The notes under the pieces: model-generated
What the model saw: the letters and a program-made list of their open reading frames with translations, nothing else
Databases searched by the model: none
Told to the model about the DNA's origin: nothing
In this document: positions 27,505 to 38,084 of the stretch, one piece after another
How positions within the stretch are numbered: the first letter of the stretch is position 1
Layout: the number at the start of each line of letters is the position of its first letter
Assembly (NCBI RefSeq): GCF_002026305.1
Contig: NZ_MVAB01000001.1
Span: 496,001 to 560,000 of the forward strand
Reading direction: 5' to 3'
DNA from: Vagococcus martis
Lineage (GTDB): Bacteria > Bacillota > Bacilli > Lactobacillales > Vagococcaceae
DNA length: 64,000 bases
Translations under genes and position numbers: made by a program

Positions 27505-28537
27505 CTAGATTGGCACGTTTCTTAACTTTAGGTTGTCCATTCTGACGGAAGGTTAATGCTACCAATCCTAGAATAATTCCTAAATAATAGGTGACCCCTC
27601 GCCAAAGAAAAATAGCTAACACTAACTTACTTTGAGATAAGGTAAAGGTTCCAAATAATAAACTAAAACTATATTCAGCCCCACCAGTTCCTCCTGGGAC
27701 AGGAAATAACGATATCAGCATAGTAATAAACGCATGAAGCACAACCACATGAAAAATACTCATTCCTTTAATACCTAAACCATATAAAATAAAATATGGA
27801 ATAACATAATAAGACCCTAACTGTAACACAGTCAGTATGCTTACTTTTAACATTAATATAGGTTGCTCTCTCATATAACGACTTTCTTCATAAAATGTAT
27901 CCATTTTTTCAATGGTTTTCTGATAGAGTGCATCAATTTTTTCACCCTTCGCAAACAGTTGAATACCTTTAAATATGATCTCTACTAATTTTCTAGTAAA
28001 TGAATACCAATACATAATCATTAATAAACCAATCACAATCACAAAATGAATAATGAAACTTAATAAAATAAGTATCTTTAATTTTGATAAACTATTGGAT
28101 AAAAAACCATAGCCACCTATCAAACATATTAAAAAATTAATTACGACCCAAACTTGATACACAACAAATTTCATTAAACTGACTGATGTTGCAACTCCTG
28201 TATCAACACCAAATTTAGCCATTGCTATAATTTGTGCTGGTTGTCCGCCGGTAGAAAAAGGGGTAATCGCATTGAATAAATGTTCAATCAATGGGATTCG
28301 ATAGCTTGTTGAAAAGCTAAATGACGGATTGCTTCTTTTTAACAACACCTGCACTATTTTAGCTTCTATCCCCCAATAAACAAGGACACATAAGATAGAA
28401 ACAACTATCCACCACCAATTTATACTAGAAAACTCTGCTGCCATATCTTTTAAGCTGACCTTTTTCATTTCGTTTCCAATTACTATTAGACCTAAAATGA
28501 CCGCTAATATTAGGTACCACCTATTTTTTTTGGTCAT
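27491..28537 (-). CDS. Polytopic membrane protein, lysylphosphatidylglycerol synthase/flippase-like (UPF0104)
   Basis: A 348-residue protein with about seven to eight membrane segments. Motifs of the MprF N-terminal/UPF0104 group are visible: FNAITPFSTGGQPAQ, LFPVPGGTGGAEYSFSLLFG and the late GVTYYLGIILGL. It lacks the cytosolic lysyl transferase domain. In this operon it follows two glycolipid glycosyltransferases, so translocating a glycolipid across the membrane is a reasonable inference, not something sequence proves. A GGAGG site precedes the ATG 18 bases after the preceding gene. Confidence 0.75.
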   Translation of the reverse strand: MTKKNRWYLILAVILGLIVIGNEMKKVSLKDMAAEFSSINWWWIVVSILCVLVYWGIEAKIVQVLLKRSNPSFSFSTSYRIPLIEHLFNAITPFSTGGQPAQIIAMAKFGVDTGVATSVSLMKFVVYQVWVVINFLICLIGGYGFLSNSLSKLKILILLSFIIHFVIVIGLLMIMYWYSFTRKLVEIIFKGIQLFAKGEKIDALYQKTIEKMDTFYEESRYMREQPILMLKVSILTVLQLGSYYVIPYFILYGLGIKGMSIFHVVVLHAFITMLISLFPVPGGTGGAEYSFSLLFGTFTLSQSKLVLAIFLWRGVTYYLGIILGLVALTFRQNGQPKVKKRANLETSE

Positions 28538-28555
28538 AGAGTTCCTCCTATTACA

Positions 28556-29761
28556 CTACTTTTTAAATAATTTTAATGAATAGATGCTACTATCTTCTTC
28601 ATAACCTTGATGTCTTTCTTCAAAATATATAAGTGCTTTCTGATAAAAGTCTTCAACTTTTTTACCAAATGCCTCGCTTGAAATATCGTATAATTTATCT
28701 TTTAATACTTCTTGATCTGATACAATGTCTTCTCTTATATAATCAATTAGTGTATCAGCAAAATCGACATTATCGGCATAAGTGACACCTAAACTTTTAT
28801 CATTAAATAAATCATCTAAATATTCATTTCCTTTTGCTACAACTTTTGTTTTCGCTGCCATAGCTTCTGTATAAGTCAATCCTTGAGTTTCAGAGTCTGA
28901 GGCACTGACAAAATAATCAGCAGCCTGATAAAATGGTGCAATATCTTTATTAGGAATCTCGCCTGCAAAAATGACATAATCTGTGAGTGATAACTCTTCC
29001 ACTTGTTTTTCTAGTTTACTCTTAAATGGTCCATCACCAACAACTAAAAGTTTTACATATGGTAATTCTTCCACGACCTTGGATAAGCCACTTATAATAG
29101 TTTGAATATTTTTCTCATAAGATATACGGCTCACAGAAAGTAATAAACATTCGTCAGAATTTATCTGATACTGCTCTTTTACTTCGTTAATTAATTTTTC
29201 CTCTACTGGTTTAAATTGTGACACGTTTATTCCAGTCGGGATAACAGACATCGGACGTTCTATTCCATACTCTTTTAATTTAGTTACCACACGTTGACTA
29301 GGGCAAATAATACCTGACATATGATTAGTATATAATTTCGATAATTGCTTAACATGTACGGGTTTCAATACTTTCCCCTTCGCTATATAATGTAGATAAT
29401 CTTCATACATAGTATGATATGTGTGAACGACAGGAATATTTAACGCTTTAGCTGTTTGTTTACCTAAGACTCCCACTCCAAATTCTGTATGCGTGTGAAC
29501 AATATCTAAGTCGATTTCTTTAGCAATATGATAGGCATACAACATTCCCCTTATCACAACACGCCTATCTTTAAATGAAACAAACGGAATACTAGGCATT
29601 CGTATGATTCTTGATTCTACTTCTTTTGCATCGGGATCTGTTGTGGTGAAAATATACACGTCATGCCCTAATTTCTCAAGTTCATCTTTAAGTGTTTTTA
29701 TTGAAGTCGATACTCCACTAACTTGAGGAAAATATGTATCCGTAAAAAAACCTATTTTCAC
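28556..29761 (-). CDS. Diacylglycerol glucosyltransferase (monoglucosyl-DAG synthase type)
   Basis: A 401-residue GT-B, GT4-family transferase. It opens with a GTG (MKIGFFTDTYFPQVSGVSTS), which follows a GGAGG and the stop of the preceding gene with no gap. The donor-binding C-terminal domain has the GT4 signature SDSETQGLTYTEAMA. The N-terminal DTYFPQVSGVSTSI with VHTHTEFGVG is characteristic of monoglucosyl-diacylglycerol synthases (LafA, enterococcal BgsB, Acholeplasma MGS). It probably transfers glucose from UDP-glucose to diacylglycerol as the first step of the lipoteichoic acid glycolipid anchor. Confidence 0.82.
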   Translation of the reverse strand: MKIGFFTDTYFPQVSGVSTSIKTLKDELEKLGHDVYIFTTTDPDAKEVESRIIRMPSIPFVSFKDRRVVIRGMLYAYHIAKEIDLDIVHTHTEFGVGVLGKQTAKALNIPVVHTYHTMYEDYLHYIAKGKVLKPVHVKQLSKLYTNHMSGIICPSQRVVTKLKEYGIERPMSVIPTGINVSQFKPVEEKLINEVKEQYQINSDECLLLSVSRISYEKNIQTIISGLSKVVEELPYVKLLVVGDGPFKSKLEKQVEELSLTDYVIFAGEIPNKDIAPFYQAADYFVSASDSETQGLTYTEAMAAKTKVVAKGNEYLDDLFNDKSLGVTYADNVDFADTLIDYIREDIVSDQEVLKDKLYDISSEAFGKKVEDFYQKALIYFEERHQGYEEDSSIYSLKLFKK

Positions 29762-30790
29762 TTATTTCTCCTCCTTAGCATTCTTTTTATAATAGTCATA
29801 CCAGATTTTCGCAACATTTTCTTCACTATAATATAAAGCCGATTTTCTTGATTTCTGTTGATATTCTTCTAATATTTCTGGTTTTTTTCTTATCATTTCA
29901 ATGGCATCGTTCATGTCATCAATATCTTGTGTTGAAATATATTGGTTATCAATAATGGCATGGTATAATTCTAAATCTCGTAACATGACAGGTGTACCAC
30001 AATTAAAAGCTTCTAAAATACTCATTGGAAATAACTCGTTATAGGAAGGTAGTAAGAAAATATCAGCTAAATTATATAATCGCATAATTTCTTCTCTATC
30101 TACAATTCCAGTAAATAATAAGTTATCAGGCGGATTATCATATATTTTTTTATAGCGATCATATCCATCTGTTATTTTTCCAAAAGAAAAGCCTCCCGCC
30201 CAAATAAATTGAACATCTGGATTATCAATAGCTAATTGAACAAAATCATCAATTCCTTTTCTTTGTTGGATTTGACCTGTTCCTAAAATAACTAGACGAT
30301 CCTCAGCTATCTTATATTTTTCTCGCCAAGATTTTTTTTCTTCAGGTGTTGCTTCATAAAATTTCTTGTTTGAAACAAAATTTGGAATATAAGTAATTCG
30401 CTCTTCTTTTAAACCAGCTGCTACTAACTTAGGAATAAATGTTGGATTAACAACAACTAATTGATCCATTTTCCCATAAAAGCTGATTAAATACCAATCA
30501 AATATTTTTTTAAATGGTGAGAAAAGATTTAAACTACCTTCCAATGTTTCTGGTAAAAAATGAACATACCCAATCGTTATTCCACGTTTCTTTTTATGAA
30601 AAGTAGACAGATAAAATTGTGGATCTACAGTATGATAGTGTGAAATATCTGCTTGACTATATTTATTAATTGAAATATCAAATTCAGTTGAAAAATGTTT
30701 ATTGAGCATATTAACTAACTCGGTATAGGCACTACCAACTCCCTGTCCCTTCACTTTATCAGCTGATGAAAACATATTTATCCTTAACAA
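29762..30790 (-). CDS. Glycolipid glucosyltransferase (diglucosyl-DAG synthase type)
   Basis: A 342-residue GT4 transferase resembling LafB and enterococcal BgsA. The opening RINMFSSADKVKGQGVGSAY matches the conserved start of that group, and the donor site is YNELFPMSILEAFNCGTPV. I choose the TTG at 30790 as start: AGGAG lies eight bases upstream and gives MLRINMF; an upstream GTG is inside that site and an ATG at 30775 would remove the first strand. It should add a second glucose to monoglucosyl-diacylglycerol. First gene of a three-gene glycolipid operon. Confidence 0.8.
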   Translation of the reverse strand: MLRINMFSSADKVKGQGVGSAYTELVNMLNKHFSTEFDISINKYSQADISHYHTVDPQFYLSTFHKKKRGITIGYVHFLPETLEGSLNLFSPFKKIFDWYLISFYGKMDQLVVVNPTFIPKLVAAGLKEERITYIPNFVSNKKFYEATPEEKKSWREKYKIAEDRLVILGTGQIQQRKGIDDFVQLAIDNPDVQFIWAGGFSFGKITDGYDRYKKIYDNPPDNLLFTGIVDREEIMRLYNLADIFLLPSYNELFPMSILEAFNCGTPVMLRDLELYHAIIDNQYISTQDIDDMNDAIEMIRKKPEILEEYQQKSRKSALYYSEENVAKIWYDYYKKNAKEEK

Positions 30791-30905
30791 AAAATCCACT
30801 CCTAATATCTACTATAATACGTAAAATAATATCACAATGCATCATACTACAGACTCATTTTATATCGAAATTTATACATCTTTATACATCTTAACACGTA
30901 ATAAT

Positions 30906-30952
30906 AAAAAAAACTATAATTTACTGTTTAAAAACAGTAAATTATAGTTCTC
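30906..30952 (-). terminator. Terminator after ptsI
   Basis: AACTATAATTTACTG and its complement form a 15-bp stem with an AT-rich loop and a long T run on the minus strand. Confidence 0.9.
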
Positions 30953-30960
30953 AGATGACA

Positions 30961-32682
30961 TTACTTAGTATATTCTTCAACTAAGGCAACAACTTCATCA
31001 GCAGTATCACATTCTGTGATCGCTTTTTCAGCTAATTCTGCCATTTTCTTAGAATCAAGACGACTCATTAAACTACGTGTACGTAAGATACTTGTTGCAC
31101 TCATAGAAAATTCATCTAAACCTAATCCAACTAATAATGGTACAGCTGTTTGATCTCCAGCCATCTCACCACACATACCAGCCCATTTACCTTCAGCATG
31201 AGCTGAATCAATAACGTTTTTGATTAAACGTAAAATTGCAGGGTTATATGGTTGATATAAGTAAGACACGCGTTCGTTCATACGGTCTGCAGCCATTGTG
31301 TATTGAATCAAGTCATTTGTTCCAATACTGAAGAAGTCAACTTCTTTAGCGAAGCGATCAGCAATAACTGCTGCTGCTGGAATTTCAATCATGATACCAA
31401 CTTGGATATCTTCCGAAACTTCAACACCTTCAGCAATTAATTTAGCTTTTTCTTCTTCAAGCAACGCTTTAGCTTCTCTAAATTCAGCTAATGTTGCGAT
31501 CATTGGGAACATAATACGTAAGTTTCCATATACAGAAGCACGTAGCAATGCACGTAATTGTGTACGGAACATTTGATCTTCAGCTAAACAAATACGGATA
31601 GCACGGTATCCTAGGAATGGGTTCATCTCTTCAGGGAATTTCAAATAAGGTAGTTCTTTATCCCCACCAATATCCATCGTACGAACCACAACTGGTTTAC
31701 CATTCATGCCTTCCAAGACAGCTTTATATGCTTCGAACTGTTCATCTTCAGTTGGAAAATCTGGTGAATCCATGTATAAGAACTCAGTACGGTATAAACC
31801 AACTGCTTCCCCGCCATGACTCAAGACACCATCTAAATCTTTAGGTGTTCCGATGTTTCCAGCTAATTCTAAATGTTTGCCATCAGCTGTCACTGTTTTA
31901 GCATGTTTTAATTTGTCCCATTCAGCTTTCAATTCATTGAATGCTTTTTCTTTTGCTTTAAAATCAGCAACCTGTGCTTCAGTTGGGTTAACGATAACGT
32001 CTCCTTCACTTCCGTCAACAGCTAAAACGTCACCTTCTACAACATGCTCAGTAATTTCTTTTGTTCCAACAACCGCTGGGATTTCTAAAGAACGAGCCAT
32101 GATAGCAGAGTGAGATGTACGTCCACCAATATTAGTTACAAAAGCACGAACAAAATTACGATCTAATTGTGCTGTATCACTTGGAGTTAAATCTTCAGCA
32201 ACAATAATGACTTCTTCGTCAATCATTGTTAAATCAGGTAATTTAACACCTAACAAATGACTCATAACACGTTTTGTTACGTCACGAATATCAGCAGCTC
32301 TTTCTTGCATGTAAGGGTTATCTTCCATAGCCTCAAACATTCCAATAAACATGTCTGTAACTTCTTTTAATGCTGATTCAGCATTAACTTTGTTATCTTT
32401 GATATTTCCTTCAATTGCACTGATTAATTCAGGGTCAGATAAAACCATTAAGTGAGCATCAAAAACTTGTGCTTCTTCTTCACCTAAAGTTTTCACCGCT
32501 TTGTCTCTGATTGCTTGCAAATCTTTAGTTGATTGACTAAGAGCATCTGAAAGACGTGCTGCTTCGGCTTCAACGTTTTCAACTGAACGTTTTTCAAATG
32601 ATAAATCCGGCTCAACTAAAAGATATGCTTTAGCAACTGCGATACCATCACTAACTGCAATACCTTTCAATTGTTTAGTCAT
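30961..32682 (-). CDS. ptsI: Phosphotransferase system enzyme I
   Basis: A 573-residue EI that moves phosphate from PEP to HPr. The active-site His is in [18 protein letters not shown] (near residue 190); the PEP-binding C-terminal domain has [22 protein letters not shown]-like [34 protein letters not shown] and the catalytic Cys in [10 protein letters not shown]. Canonical length. Its ATG shares one base with the ptsH stop, giving tight coupling. Confidence 0.97.
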   Translation of the reverse strand: MTKQLKGIAVSDGIAVAKAYLLVEPDLSFEKRSVENVEAEAARLSDALSQSTKDLQAIRDKAVKTLGEEEAQVFDAHLMVLSDPELISAIEGNIKDNKVNAESALKEVTDMFIGMFEAMEDNPYMQERAADIRDVTKRVMSHLLGVKLPDLTMIDEEVIIVAEDLTPSDTAQLDRNFVRAFVTNIGGRTSHSAIMARSLEIPAVVGTKEITEHVVEGDVLAVDGSEGDVIVNPTEAQVADFKAKEKAFNELKAEWDKLKHAKTVTADGKHLELAGNIGTPKDLDGVLSHGGEAVGLYRTEFLYMDSPDFPTEDEQFEAYKAVLEGMNGKPVVVRTMDIGGDKELPYLKFPEEMNPFLGYRAIRICLAEDQMFRTQLRALLRASVYGNLRIMFPMIATLAEFREAKALLEEEKAKLIAEGVEVSEDIQVGIMIEIPAAAVIADRFAKEVDFFSIGTNDLIQYTMAADRMNERVSYLYQPYNPAILRLIKNVIDSAHAEGKWAGMCGEMAGDQTAVPLLVGLGLDEFSMSATSILRTRSLMSRLDSKKMAELAEKAITECDTADEVVALVEEYTK

Positions 32683-32948
32683 TATTCAGATAGCCCTTCT
32701 TTTTTCATTGTTTCTTCGATAGCTGCGATTGCGTCTGCTTCGTCAGCACCTTCAGCTGTAATTGTAACATCAGCACCTTGGCCAACACCTAAAGACATGA
32801 CACCCATGATTGATTTTAAGTTTACAGATTTACCTTTATATTCTAAGTTAACATCTGAACTAAATTTGCTAGCTGTTTGCACCAATAAAGTTGCTGGTCT
32901 AGCGTGAATACCTGTATCTGCTACTACGTGAAATTCTTTTTTTTCCAT
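32682..32948 (-). CDS. ptsH: HPr phosphocarrier protein
   Basis: An 88-residue HPr: catalytic His15 in [10 protein letters not shown] and regulatory Ser46 in [13 protein letters not shown], the site used by HPr kinase for CcpA-dependent catabolite control in Firmicutes. The start is the ATG at 32948 after GGAGAAG; upstream in-frame codons would add seven residues not found in the family. Co-transcribed with ptsI. Confidence 0.97.
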   Translation of the reverse strand: MEKKEFHVVADTGIHARPATLLVQTASKFSSDVNLEYKGKSVNLKSIMGVMSLGVGQGADVTITAEGADEADAIAAIEETMKKEGLSE

Positions 32949-33382
32949 AATTATCTTCTCCTTTGTCATGTGAAAAATTTTTATGATGGATTATTTATTT
33001 AAACAAAAATTGTCCTAAAAAAATAACCCTTTCAATGATAAAGAATACCATGTTTTTCTATTACTTACAACTTTTTTCCCATGTTCTCTATAGAACTTTA
33101 AAAAGCTTTTATAAACTTTTCATCTCCATTTCAGAAAATAATTCGAATTTAATTCATAATTATTTTGATATATTCCATTTTTTGTGTACTAAATCGCAAT
33201 TTCAAACTTTATGTTAAAAAAACGTTTTTTGTTACAAGTGATTTTCAACGAATGTTACGACTTTTCAATCAATAAAAAGAGCATAATTTTTGCTTCTTAT
33301 ATTCAAAAATTATATAATAATCATAAGGTCAAAACAGGTCAAACTGTTTTGGTAAATCATTTGATTAGAGGAGGATTTGCCT
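32949..33382. other. Divergent region between ptsHI and clpE
   Basis: The ptsH-proximal part has a possible minus-strand promoter (TTGTTT, 17-base gap, TAAAAA), weak. The middle is AT-rich with no signal I recognise; short open frames there have poor coding character and no ribosome sites. The clpE-proximal end contains the clpE promoter and CtsR operator listed separately. Confidence 0.5.
33290..33343 (+). promoter_or_regulatory. clpE promoter with CtsR operator
   Basis: TTGCTT (33290-33295) and TATAAT (33313-33318) are 17 bases apart. Just downstream are two perfect heptads GGTCAAA (33327-33333 and 33337-33343) separated by three bases, the exact CtsR recognition pattern. Expected behaviour is repression by CtsR and release on heat shock. 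Confidence 0.93.
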
Positions 33383-35545
33383 ATGATATGTAAAAACTGT
33401 AAAAAGAATGATGCGACAATTCACTTACACGCATCAGTTAATGGAGAGAAACAACAAATAGATTTATGCCAACAATGTTATCGTGACTTAAAATCTCAAG
33501 AAGATCAAATGAATCGAGAAAAATTTGCTCAAGATCCTTATGGTTTTGGTCAATTAAATGATTTTTTCAAACAGTTAGCCCAACAATCAATGAAACAACC
33601 ACAACAACCAACTATGCAAGCTCAACAAGGTGGTGGTGGAAATTCTTCTATCCTTGTAGAATACGGGGAAAACCTAACACAACTTGCTCGTGATGGAAAA
33701 ATTGATCCGGTCATCGGTCGAGATGCTGAAATAAAACGTGTAATCGAAATATTAAATAGACGAACTAAAAACAATCCAGTACTTATTGGTGAACCTGGTG
33801 TTGGTAAAACAGCCGTAGTTGAAGGTCTCGCTTTAAGTATTGTGACTGGAGACGTCCCGCAAAAATTAGAGAATAAAGAAGTCATTCGTCTTGATGTTGT
33901 GTCACTTGTTCAAGGAACAGGTGTTAGAGGCCAGTTTGAAGAACGTATGAAACAACTGATTACTGAACTAAAAGAACAAAAGAATGTCATTTTATTTATT
34001 GATGAAATCCATGAAATTGTTGGAGCAGGATCAGTCAACGATGGCTCCATGGATGCTGGTAATATCTTAAAACCAGCCTTAGCTCGTGGTGAATTACAAT
34101 TAGTTGGAGCAACAACATTTAATGAATATCGTATCATCGAAAAAGATGCAGCACTTGAACGACGTTTACAACCTGTAAAAGTTGATGAACCTACCATTGA
34201 AGAAACCATTCATATATTAAAAGGTATTCAAGAAAAATATGAAAACTACCATCATGTAAAATATACAGATGAAGCCATCGAGGGGGCTGTACACTTATCT
34301 AGTCGTTTTATACAAGACAGACATTTACCTGATAAAGCGATCGACTTACTAGATGAAACAGGTTCTAAGAAAAATTTAACCATTCCTTCTATTGATCCAA
34401 AAGTTCTAAATTCTAGAATTGCACGAGCTGAAGCTAACAAACAAATTGCTTCAGAAGAAGAGGATTTTGAAAAAGCGGCTTATTACCGTGATCAAATCAA
34501 AAAATTGGAAGACTTGAAAATTCATCAAGTATCTGAAGACAGTATGCCTACTGTCACAATAAACGATATGGAAGAAACCGTGGAAATCATGACAGGAATT
34601 CCGGTTGGTAAATTAAAAGAAACAGAGCAACAACAAATGAAACATTTAGCAAGTGATTTGAAAAAACATGTCATTGGACAAGATGATGCCATTGATAAAG
34701 TATCACGTGCTATTAGACGAAATCGAATTGGTTTAGGAAATAAAAATCGTCCGATTGGTTCATTTCTTTTTGTTGGACCGACTGGTGTTGGTAAAACTGA
34801 GCTAGCAAAACAACTAGCGACAGAGTTGTTTGGGCATGAATCTAACATGGTTCGTTTTGATATGAGTGAATACATGGAAAAACATAGTGTGTCTAAATTA
34901 ATTGGTTCGCCACCTGGTTATGTTGGTTACAATGAAGCAGGGCAATTAACTGAAAGAGTGAGAAGAAATCCCTATAGTTTAATTCTATTAGATGAAGTCG
35001 AAAAAGCCCACCCAGATGTTTTACATCTATTCCTTCAAATCCTTGAAGATGGACGACTTACAGATGCGAAAGGTAGAACTGTTAGTTTTAAAGATACTTT
35101 GATAATCATGACAAGCAATGCTGGAACTCAAAATGTTGAAGCAAGTGTTGGATTTGGTGCTATCAAAGAAGGGACGACTCAATCAGTTCTAAACCAGTTA
35201 ACTCATTACTTTAAACCAGAATTTCTAAATCGATTTGATGGAATTATCGAATTTAAGCCATTGAGTAAAGAAAATCTGTTGTCTATTGTGTCATTAATGC
35301 TTGATGAAATAAACATAAAATTACAAGAACAAGGTATTCATATTAATACGACTGAAGAAACAAAAGAGAAATTAGTTGAACTTGGTTATGATGCAAGTAT
35401 GGGTGCAAGACCTCTTAGACGTACGATTCAAGAATATATTGAAGATGGTATTGCTGATTGTTATTTAGATAACCCTTCTGCAAAAGTATTATCTGCCAAC
35501 TTAGTTGATGATAAAATTACCATAACTGAAAAAATCAATAGCTAG
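33383..35545 (+). CDS. clpE: ClpE, CtsR-regulated AAA+ protease ATPase
   Basis: A 720-residue class-I Hsp100. A C4 zinc finger is at the N-terminus (ICKNCKKN ... LCQQCY), a Gln-rich linker follows, then AAA-1 ([15 protein letters not shown]; Walker [11 protein letters not shown]), a UVR-type coiled motif ([18 protein letters not shown]) and AAA-2 ([27 protein letters not shown]), ending in the D2-small domain [15 protein letters not shown]. The zinc finger plus UVR motif distinguishes ClpE from ClpC. The ATG at 33383 is preceded by AGGAGG; an in-frame TTG two codons upstream is less likely. Confidence 0.96.
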   Translation: MICKNCKKNDATIHLHASVNGEKQQIDLCQQCYRDLKSQEDQMNREKFAQDPYGFGQLNDFFKQLAQQSMKQPQQPTMQAQQGGGGNSSILVEYGENLTQLARDGKIDPVIGRDAEIKRVIEILNRRTKNNPVLIGEPGVGKTAVVEGLALSIVTGDVPQKLENKEVIRLDVVSLVQGTGVRGQFEERMKQLITELKEQKNVILFIDEIHEIVGAGSVNDGSMDAGNILKPALARGELQLVGATTFNEYRIIEKDAALERRLQPVKVDEPTIEETIHILKGIQEKYENYHHVKYTDEAIEGAVHLSSRFIQDRHLPDKAIDLLDETGSKKNLTIPSIDPKVLNSRIARAEANKQIASEEEDFEKAAYYRDQIKKLEDLKIHQVSEDSMPTVTINDMEETVEIMTGIPVGKLKETEQQQMKHLASDLKKHVIGQDDAIDKVSRAIRRNRIGLGNKNRPIGSFLFVGPTGVGKTELAKQLATELFGHESNMVRFDMSEYMEKHSVSKLIGSPPGYVGYNEAGQLTERVRRNPYSLILLDEVEKAHPDVLHLFLQILEDGRLTDAKGRTVSFKDTLIIMTSNAGTQNVEASVGFGAIKEGTTQSVLNQLTHYFKPEFLNRFDGIIEFKPLSKENLLSIVSLMLDEINIKLQEQGIHINTTEETKEKLVELGYDASMGARPLRRTIQEYIEDGIADCYLDNPSAKVLSANLVDDKITITEKINS

Positions 35546-35549
35546 TTTT

Positions 35550-35600
35550 TTAGGAGAAAATTCTTCCTATATATAGGAGGGTTTTCTCCTTAATTTTTCA
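35550..35600 (+). terminator. Terminator after clpE
   Basis: AGGAGAAAA pairs with TTTTCTCCT (ends 35552 and 35590), with an inner palindrome TCCTATATATAGGA, then a T-rich tract. Confidence 0.8.
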
Positions 35601-35656
35601 CCATTGTGGTATAATTGATTTATAAAGAACAGTACAACTAAAACGAGGTGAGAATA

Positions 35657-35965
35657 ATGAAGTTGATTGACGTTACAAACAGCTATGCTACTTTGGTTTC
35701 TAAACAACTAGAAAACACAGATGCCCGGTTTGTCAGTGTCTATTCATTAGGTAAAACATTAGTGATTCACAGTACAGCGGATACACACATTGATGTTGTT
35801 TTAGTCAACAAAACTCGAGATATTAAAGATTTAGAGTTAAAAGCTGTTTTAGAGGAACTCCTTCACACTACAGTTGATAATCCTGAGTTAGAAATCATTC
35901 GTGCTCATGGTGTCATTGAAGTAGAAATTCCTGTTAAACAGAAAAAAACTAAACAAATAAGTTAA
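35657..35965 (+). CDS. DUF1827 family protein
   Basis: A 102-residue cytosolic protein (MKLIDVTNSYATLVSKQLEN ... HIDVVLVNKTRDIKDLE ... EIIRAHGVIEVEIPVKQ) that fits the DUF1827 family found next to clpE in streptococci, lactococci and enterococci. Function unknown. Start chosen at the ATG at 35657: the GTG three codons upstream is part of the GAGGTGA ribosome site. Confidence 0.7.
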   Translation: MKLIDVTNSYATLVSKQLENTDARFVSVYSLGKTLVIHSTADTHIDVVLVNKTRDIKDLELKAVLEELLHTTVDNPELEIIRAHGVIEVEIPVKQKKTKQIS

Positions 35966-36021
35966 ATAAAACCATTCCTATGCTTTAATTGTCGTTTGCA
36001 CAGGAATGGTTTTATTTTTTT
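35964..36021. terminator. Bidirectional terminator
   Basis: AATAAAACCATTCCT and AGGAATGGTTTTATT form a 15-bp stem around a 20-base loop, with T runs on both strands, between convergent genes. Confidence 0.88.
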
Positions 36022-37437
36022 TTATTCTACTTTAAGTGTTTGACCATTAATGATAACAGAGTCAATATCACTTAATTCAGTGTAATCATACATCAAGGAT
36101 ACTTGGCTTTGACCATTTTCAGTGTAGATATTGCCCCCTCCATCTTTGGTTAAATCAATTATCTCCCCATCTTTTTTAACTAGTTTTACATCTAAAATCA
36201 ACTCTTCCATTTTTTCTGGAGAAGAATCTTTTACATCAAAACTTAAAGATAAACCTGATAGATTTATATTAGATAATGCTAAGTTTTCTTTTTTAAGTGT
36301 GATATCTTTTAATGCTTTTCTTTCTATTTCTTTTGGTTCTTTCAATTTTATTGCCCAATTACCAGAAACAACTGTTTGAGTTTTTGCAGATTCTACTTTT
36401 AAATCATAATTTTGTAACTCTGATTCTTTGATATCAAAAACAAATTCCTCATAATCACTTCTTCCCGTTTCATCATTATGGGTTTCATTACTATAAGCTG
36501 AATAACTTGCGACAGATGGTATCACTTTTTTACTATCTTTTGACTGTAATTCTAAAAATAAATAACTAAACTCTGTCGTATTTGGATATTTTGCTAATAC
36601 ATGTAATAACCCATCTTTATATGCTATGTTTTCAACAAATACCTCTTCATTCGGAATTAACTGGATAGACAAATGATTGTTAGGTAAGTACTCAGAATTT
36701 AATTCTTCAAGAGTTTTATTTATTTTTTTCAATGCGTCTTCATCATATCCTCCCCCATAACCTTTCTCTCCATCATATTTTTTCCATTTAACATTTGTCG
36801 CCAAATCTTTTTTCCAATCAATTGATACAATATTTTCCATTTCTTTGGTATGAGAACCAAAACCTGTTAGTATAAACCCAGTATCTTTATGTTCTTCCCA
36901 TGCTACTGAACTGACTAATAACGTTGCTGTCTTTGTTTTTTTATCATAGTTAATCACTTGTGTGTTCCCACCATTTAACATAGACCAATCACTAATACTT
37001 GTATCTTCTGATAATCTATCTCCTGTTAAATCTTGTAATTCCATTAAAACATATGTTGTGTTGCCATCTTTGAAGGTATTTTTAGCCGTTAGTTTTAATC
37101 CTTGATCTTCTACTGAATAATCCAATTTTTCTGCCTCTACTAATATCTTATCTGCTTCTGTACCAAAAGCTTTGGTATAAGCTGCTTTTATCGTATCTAG
37201 CTGCGTATAACCAACCATCAAACTAAGCACCGCCACTGCCCCAAGAATAGCTGCCCATTTTTTCTTTTTAGGTTTTAATGGTTTGATTTTCTCTGCTTCT
37301 TTATGGATATCTTCAAATACTGTTTGTTTTATTTTTTCTTTTGACTCATTTGGCATCTCTTGATTCATTTGCGCCAACAATTCATCTAATTGCTCATCTG
37401 TTAATTCTTCAAATGGTTCTTGTTGATATTTATTCAT
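36022..37437 (-). CDS. Putative anti-sigma factor, DUF4179-like, single membrane segment
   Basis: The 471-residue protein starts with ~65 acidic/basic cytosolic residues (EELTDEQLDELLAQMNQEMP) able to hold a sigma factor, then one membrane helix (about 65-82, AAILGAVAVLSLMVGY), then a large extracellular beta-rich domain resembling DUF4179 plus an immunoglobulin-like C-terminal part. It overlaps the preceding ECF sigma gene by four bases, the standard sigma/anti-sigma coupling. The sensed signal is unknown; by analogy it is an envelope stress. Confidence 0.75.
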   Translation of the reverse strand: MNKYQQEPFEELTDEQLDELLAQMNQEMPNESKEKIKQTVFEDIHKEAEKIKPLKPKKKKWAAILGAVAVLSLMVGYTQLDTIKAAYTKAFGTEADKILVEAEKLDYSVEDQGLKLTAKNTFKDGNTTYVLMELQDLTGDRLSEDTSISDWSMLNGGNTQVINYDKKTKTATLLVSSVAWEEHKDTGFILTGFGSHTKEMENIVSIDWKKDLATNVKWKKYDGEKGYGGGYDEDALKKINKTLEELNSEYLPNNHLSIQLIPNEEVFVENIAYKDGLLHVLAKYPNTTEFSYLFLELQSKDSKKVIPSVASYSAYSNETHNDETGRSDYEEFVFDIKESELQNYDLKVESAKTQTVVSGNWAIKLKEPKEIERKALKDITLKKENLALSNINLSGLSLSFDVKDSSPEKMEELILDVKLVKKDGEIIDLTKDGGGNIYTENGQSQVSLMYDYTELSDIDSVIINGQTLKVE

Positions 37438-37982
37438 CCCAATTCTCCTCCTAATTCTTTAAACTGTTTTTGTAATTGTTTCTTACCTTGATACAATTTA
37501 TTATCAATTAGTTTTGAGTCATAACCTGTCTTTTCTTGAATTTCTTTTGGTTTCATTTCATAGAAATAACGTTTAATAATAATTTCTCGCATGGGTTCTT
37601 CAAGTGTCATAACCGCTTGATAAAAAGCTTGCCAATCCATGTTACTTTCCTCTTTTGTTAATGTTGCTGTGATACTATCATCAAGCTCTACAGTCACATC
37701 TTTGGCTACTTGTTTCAGTTTATTTAATGCCATACTTCGTGTCATCATGCATAGATACGTCTTTAGTGTGCCTTTGCTTGGATCAAACCCCTTTGGATTT
37801 TTCCATAATCTAATAAACACATCACTGACCAACTCCTCAATATCTTGAATTCCCATGCCTTGCTGATGATTTAAATACTTTGAACCTACTGCCCACAATA
37901 GTTTCGTATAAGTATCCATTAGTTGACCTAATGCTTCTTCATCTTTATTAAGCAAGCTAGTCAAGTATTCTTCATCTGTCAT
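37434..37982 (-). CDS. ECF-type RNA polymerase sigma factor
   Basis: A 182-residue sigma factor: region 2 around LLWAVGSKYLNHQQGMGIQD followed by ELVSDVFIRLWKNP, and region 4 at MREIIIKRYFYEMKPKEIQEKTGYDSKLID. No region 1 or 3, as expected for ECF sigmas. GAGGAGG site before the ATG. Transcribed with the membrane anti-sigma gene downstream. Target promoters unknown. Confidence 0.88.
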   Translation of the reverse strand: MTDEEYLTSLLNKDEEALGQLMDTYTKLLWAVGSKYLNHQQGMGIQDIEELVSDVFIRLWKNPKGFDPSKGTLKTYLCMMTRSMALNKLKQVAKDVTVELDDSITATLTKEESNMDWQAFYQAVMTLEEPMREIIIKRYFYEMKPKEIQEKTGYDSKLIDNKLYQGKKQLQKQFKELGGELG

Positions 37983-38046
37983 ATTATCCCTCCTCTATGT
38001 TTCTCACTTACAGTACAATGATTTTTTCGAAATTCCTTAAATACAT

Positions 38047-38081
38047 AAAAAAAGTTCTAGAGAAATCTCTAAAACTTTTAT
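38047..38081 (-). terminator. Terminator after wecB-like gene
   Basis: AAAAGTT-CTAGAGA and TCTCTAAAACTTTT pair with a three-base loop, followed by T's on the minus strand. Confidence 0.78.
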
Positions 38082-38084
38082 TTG

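Noticed and set aside
33035-33393. Short open frames between ptsH and clpE
   Set aside because: No ribosome sites, poor codon character, and one overlaps the clpE promoter and CtsR operator.
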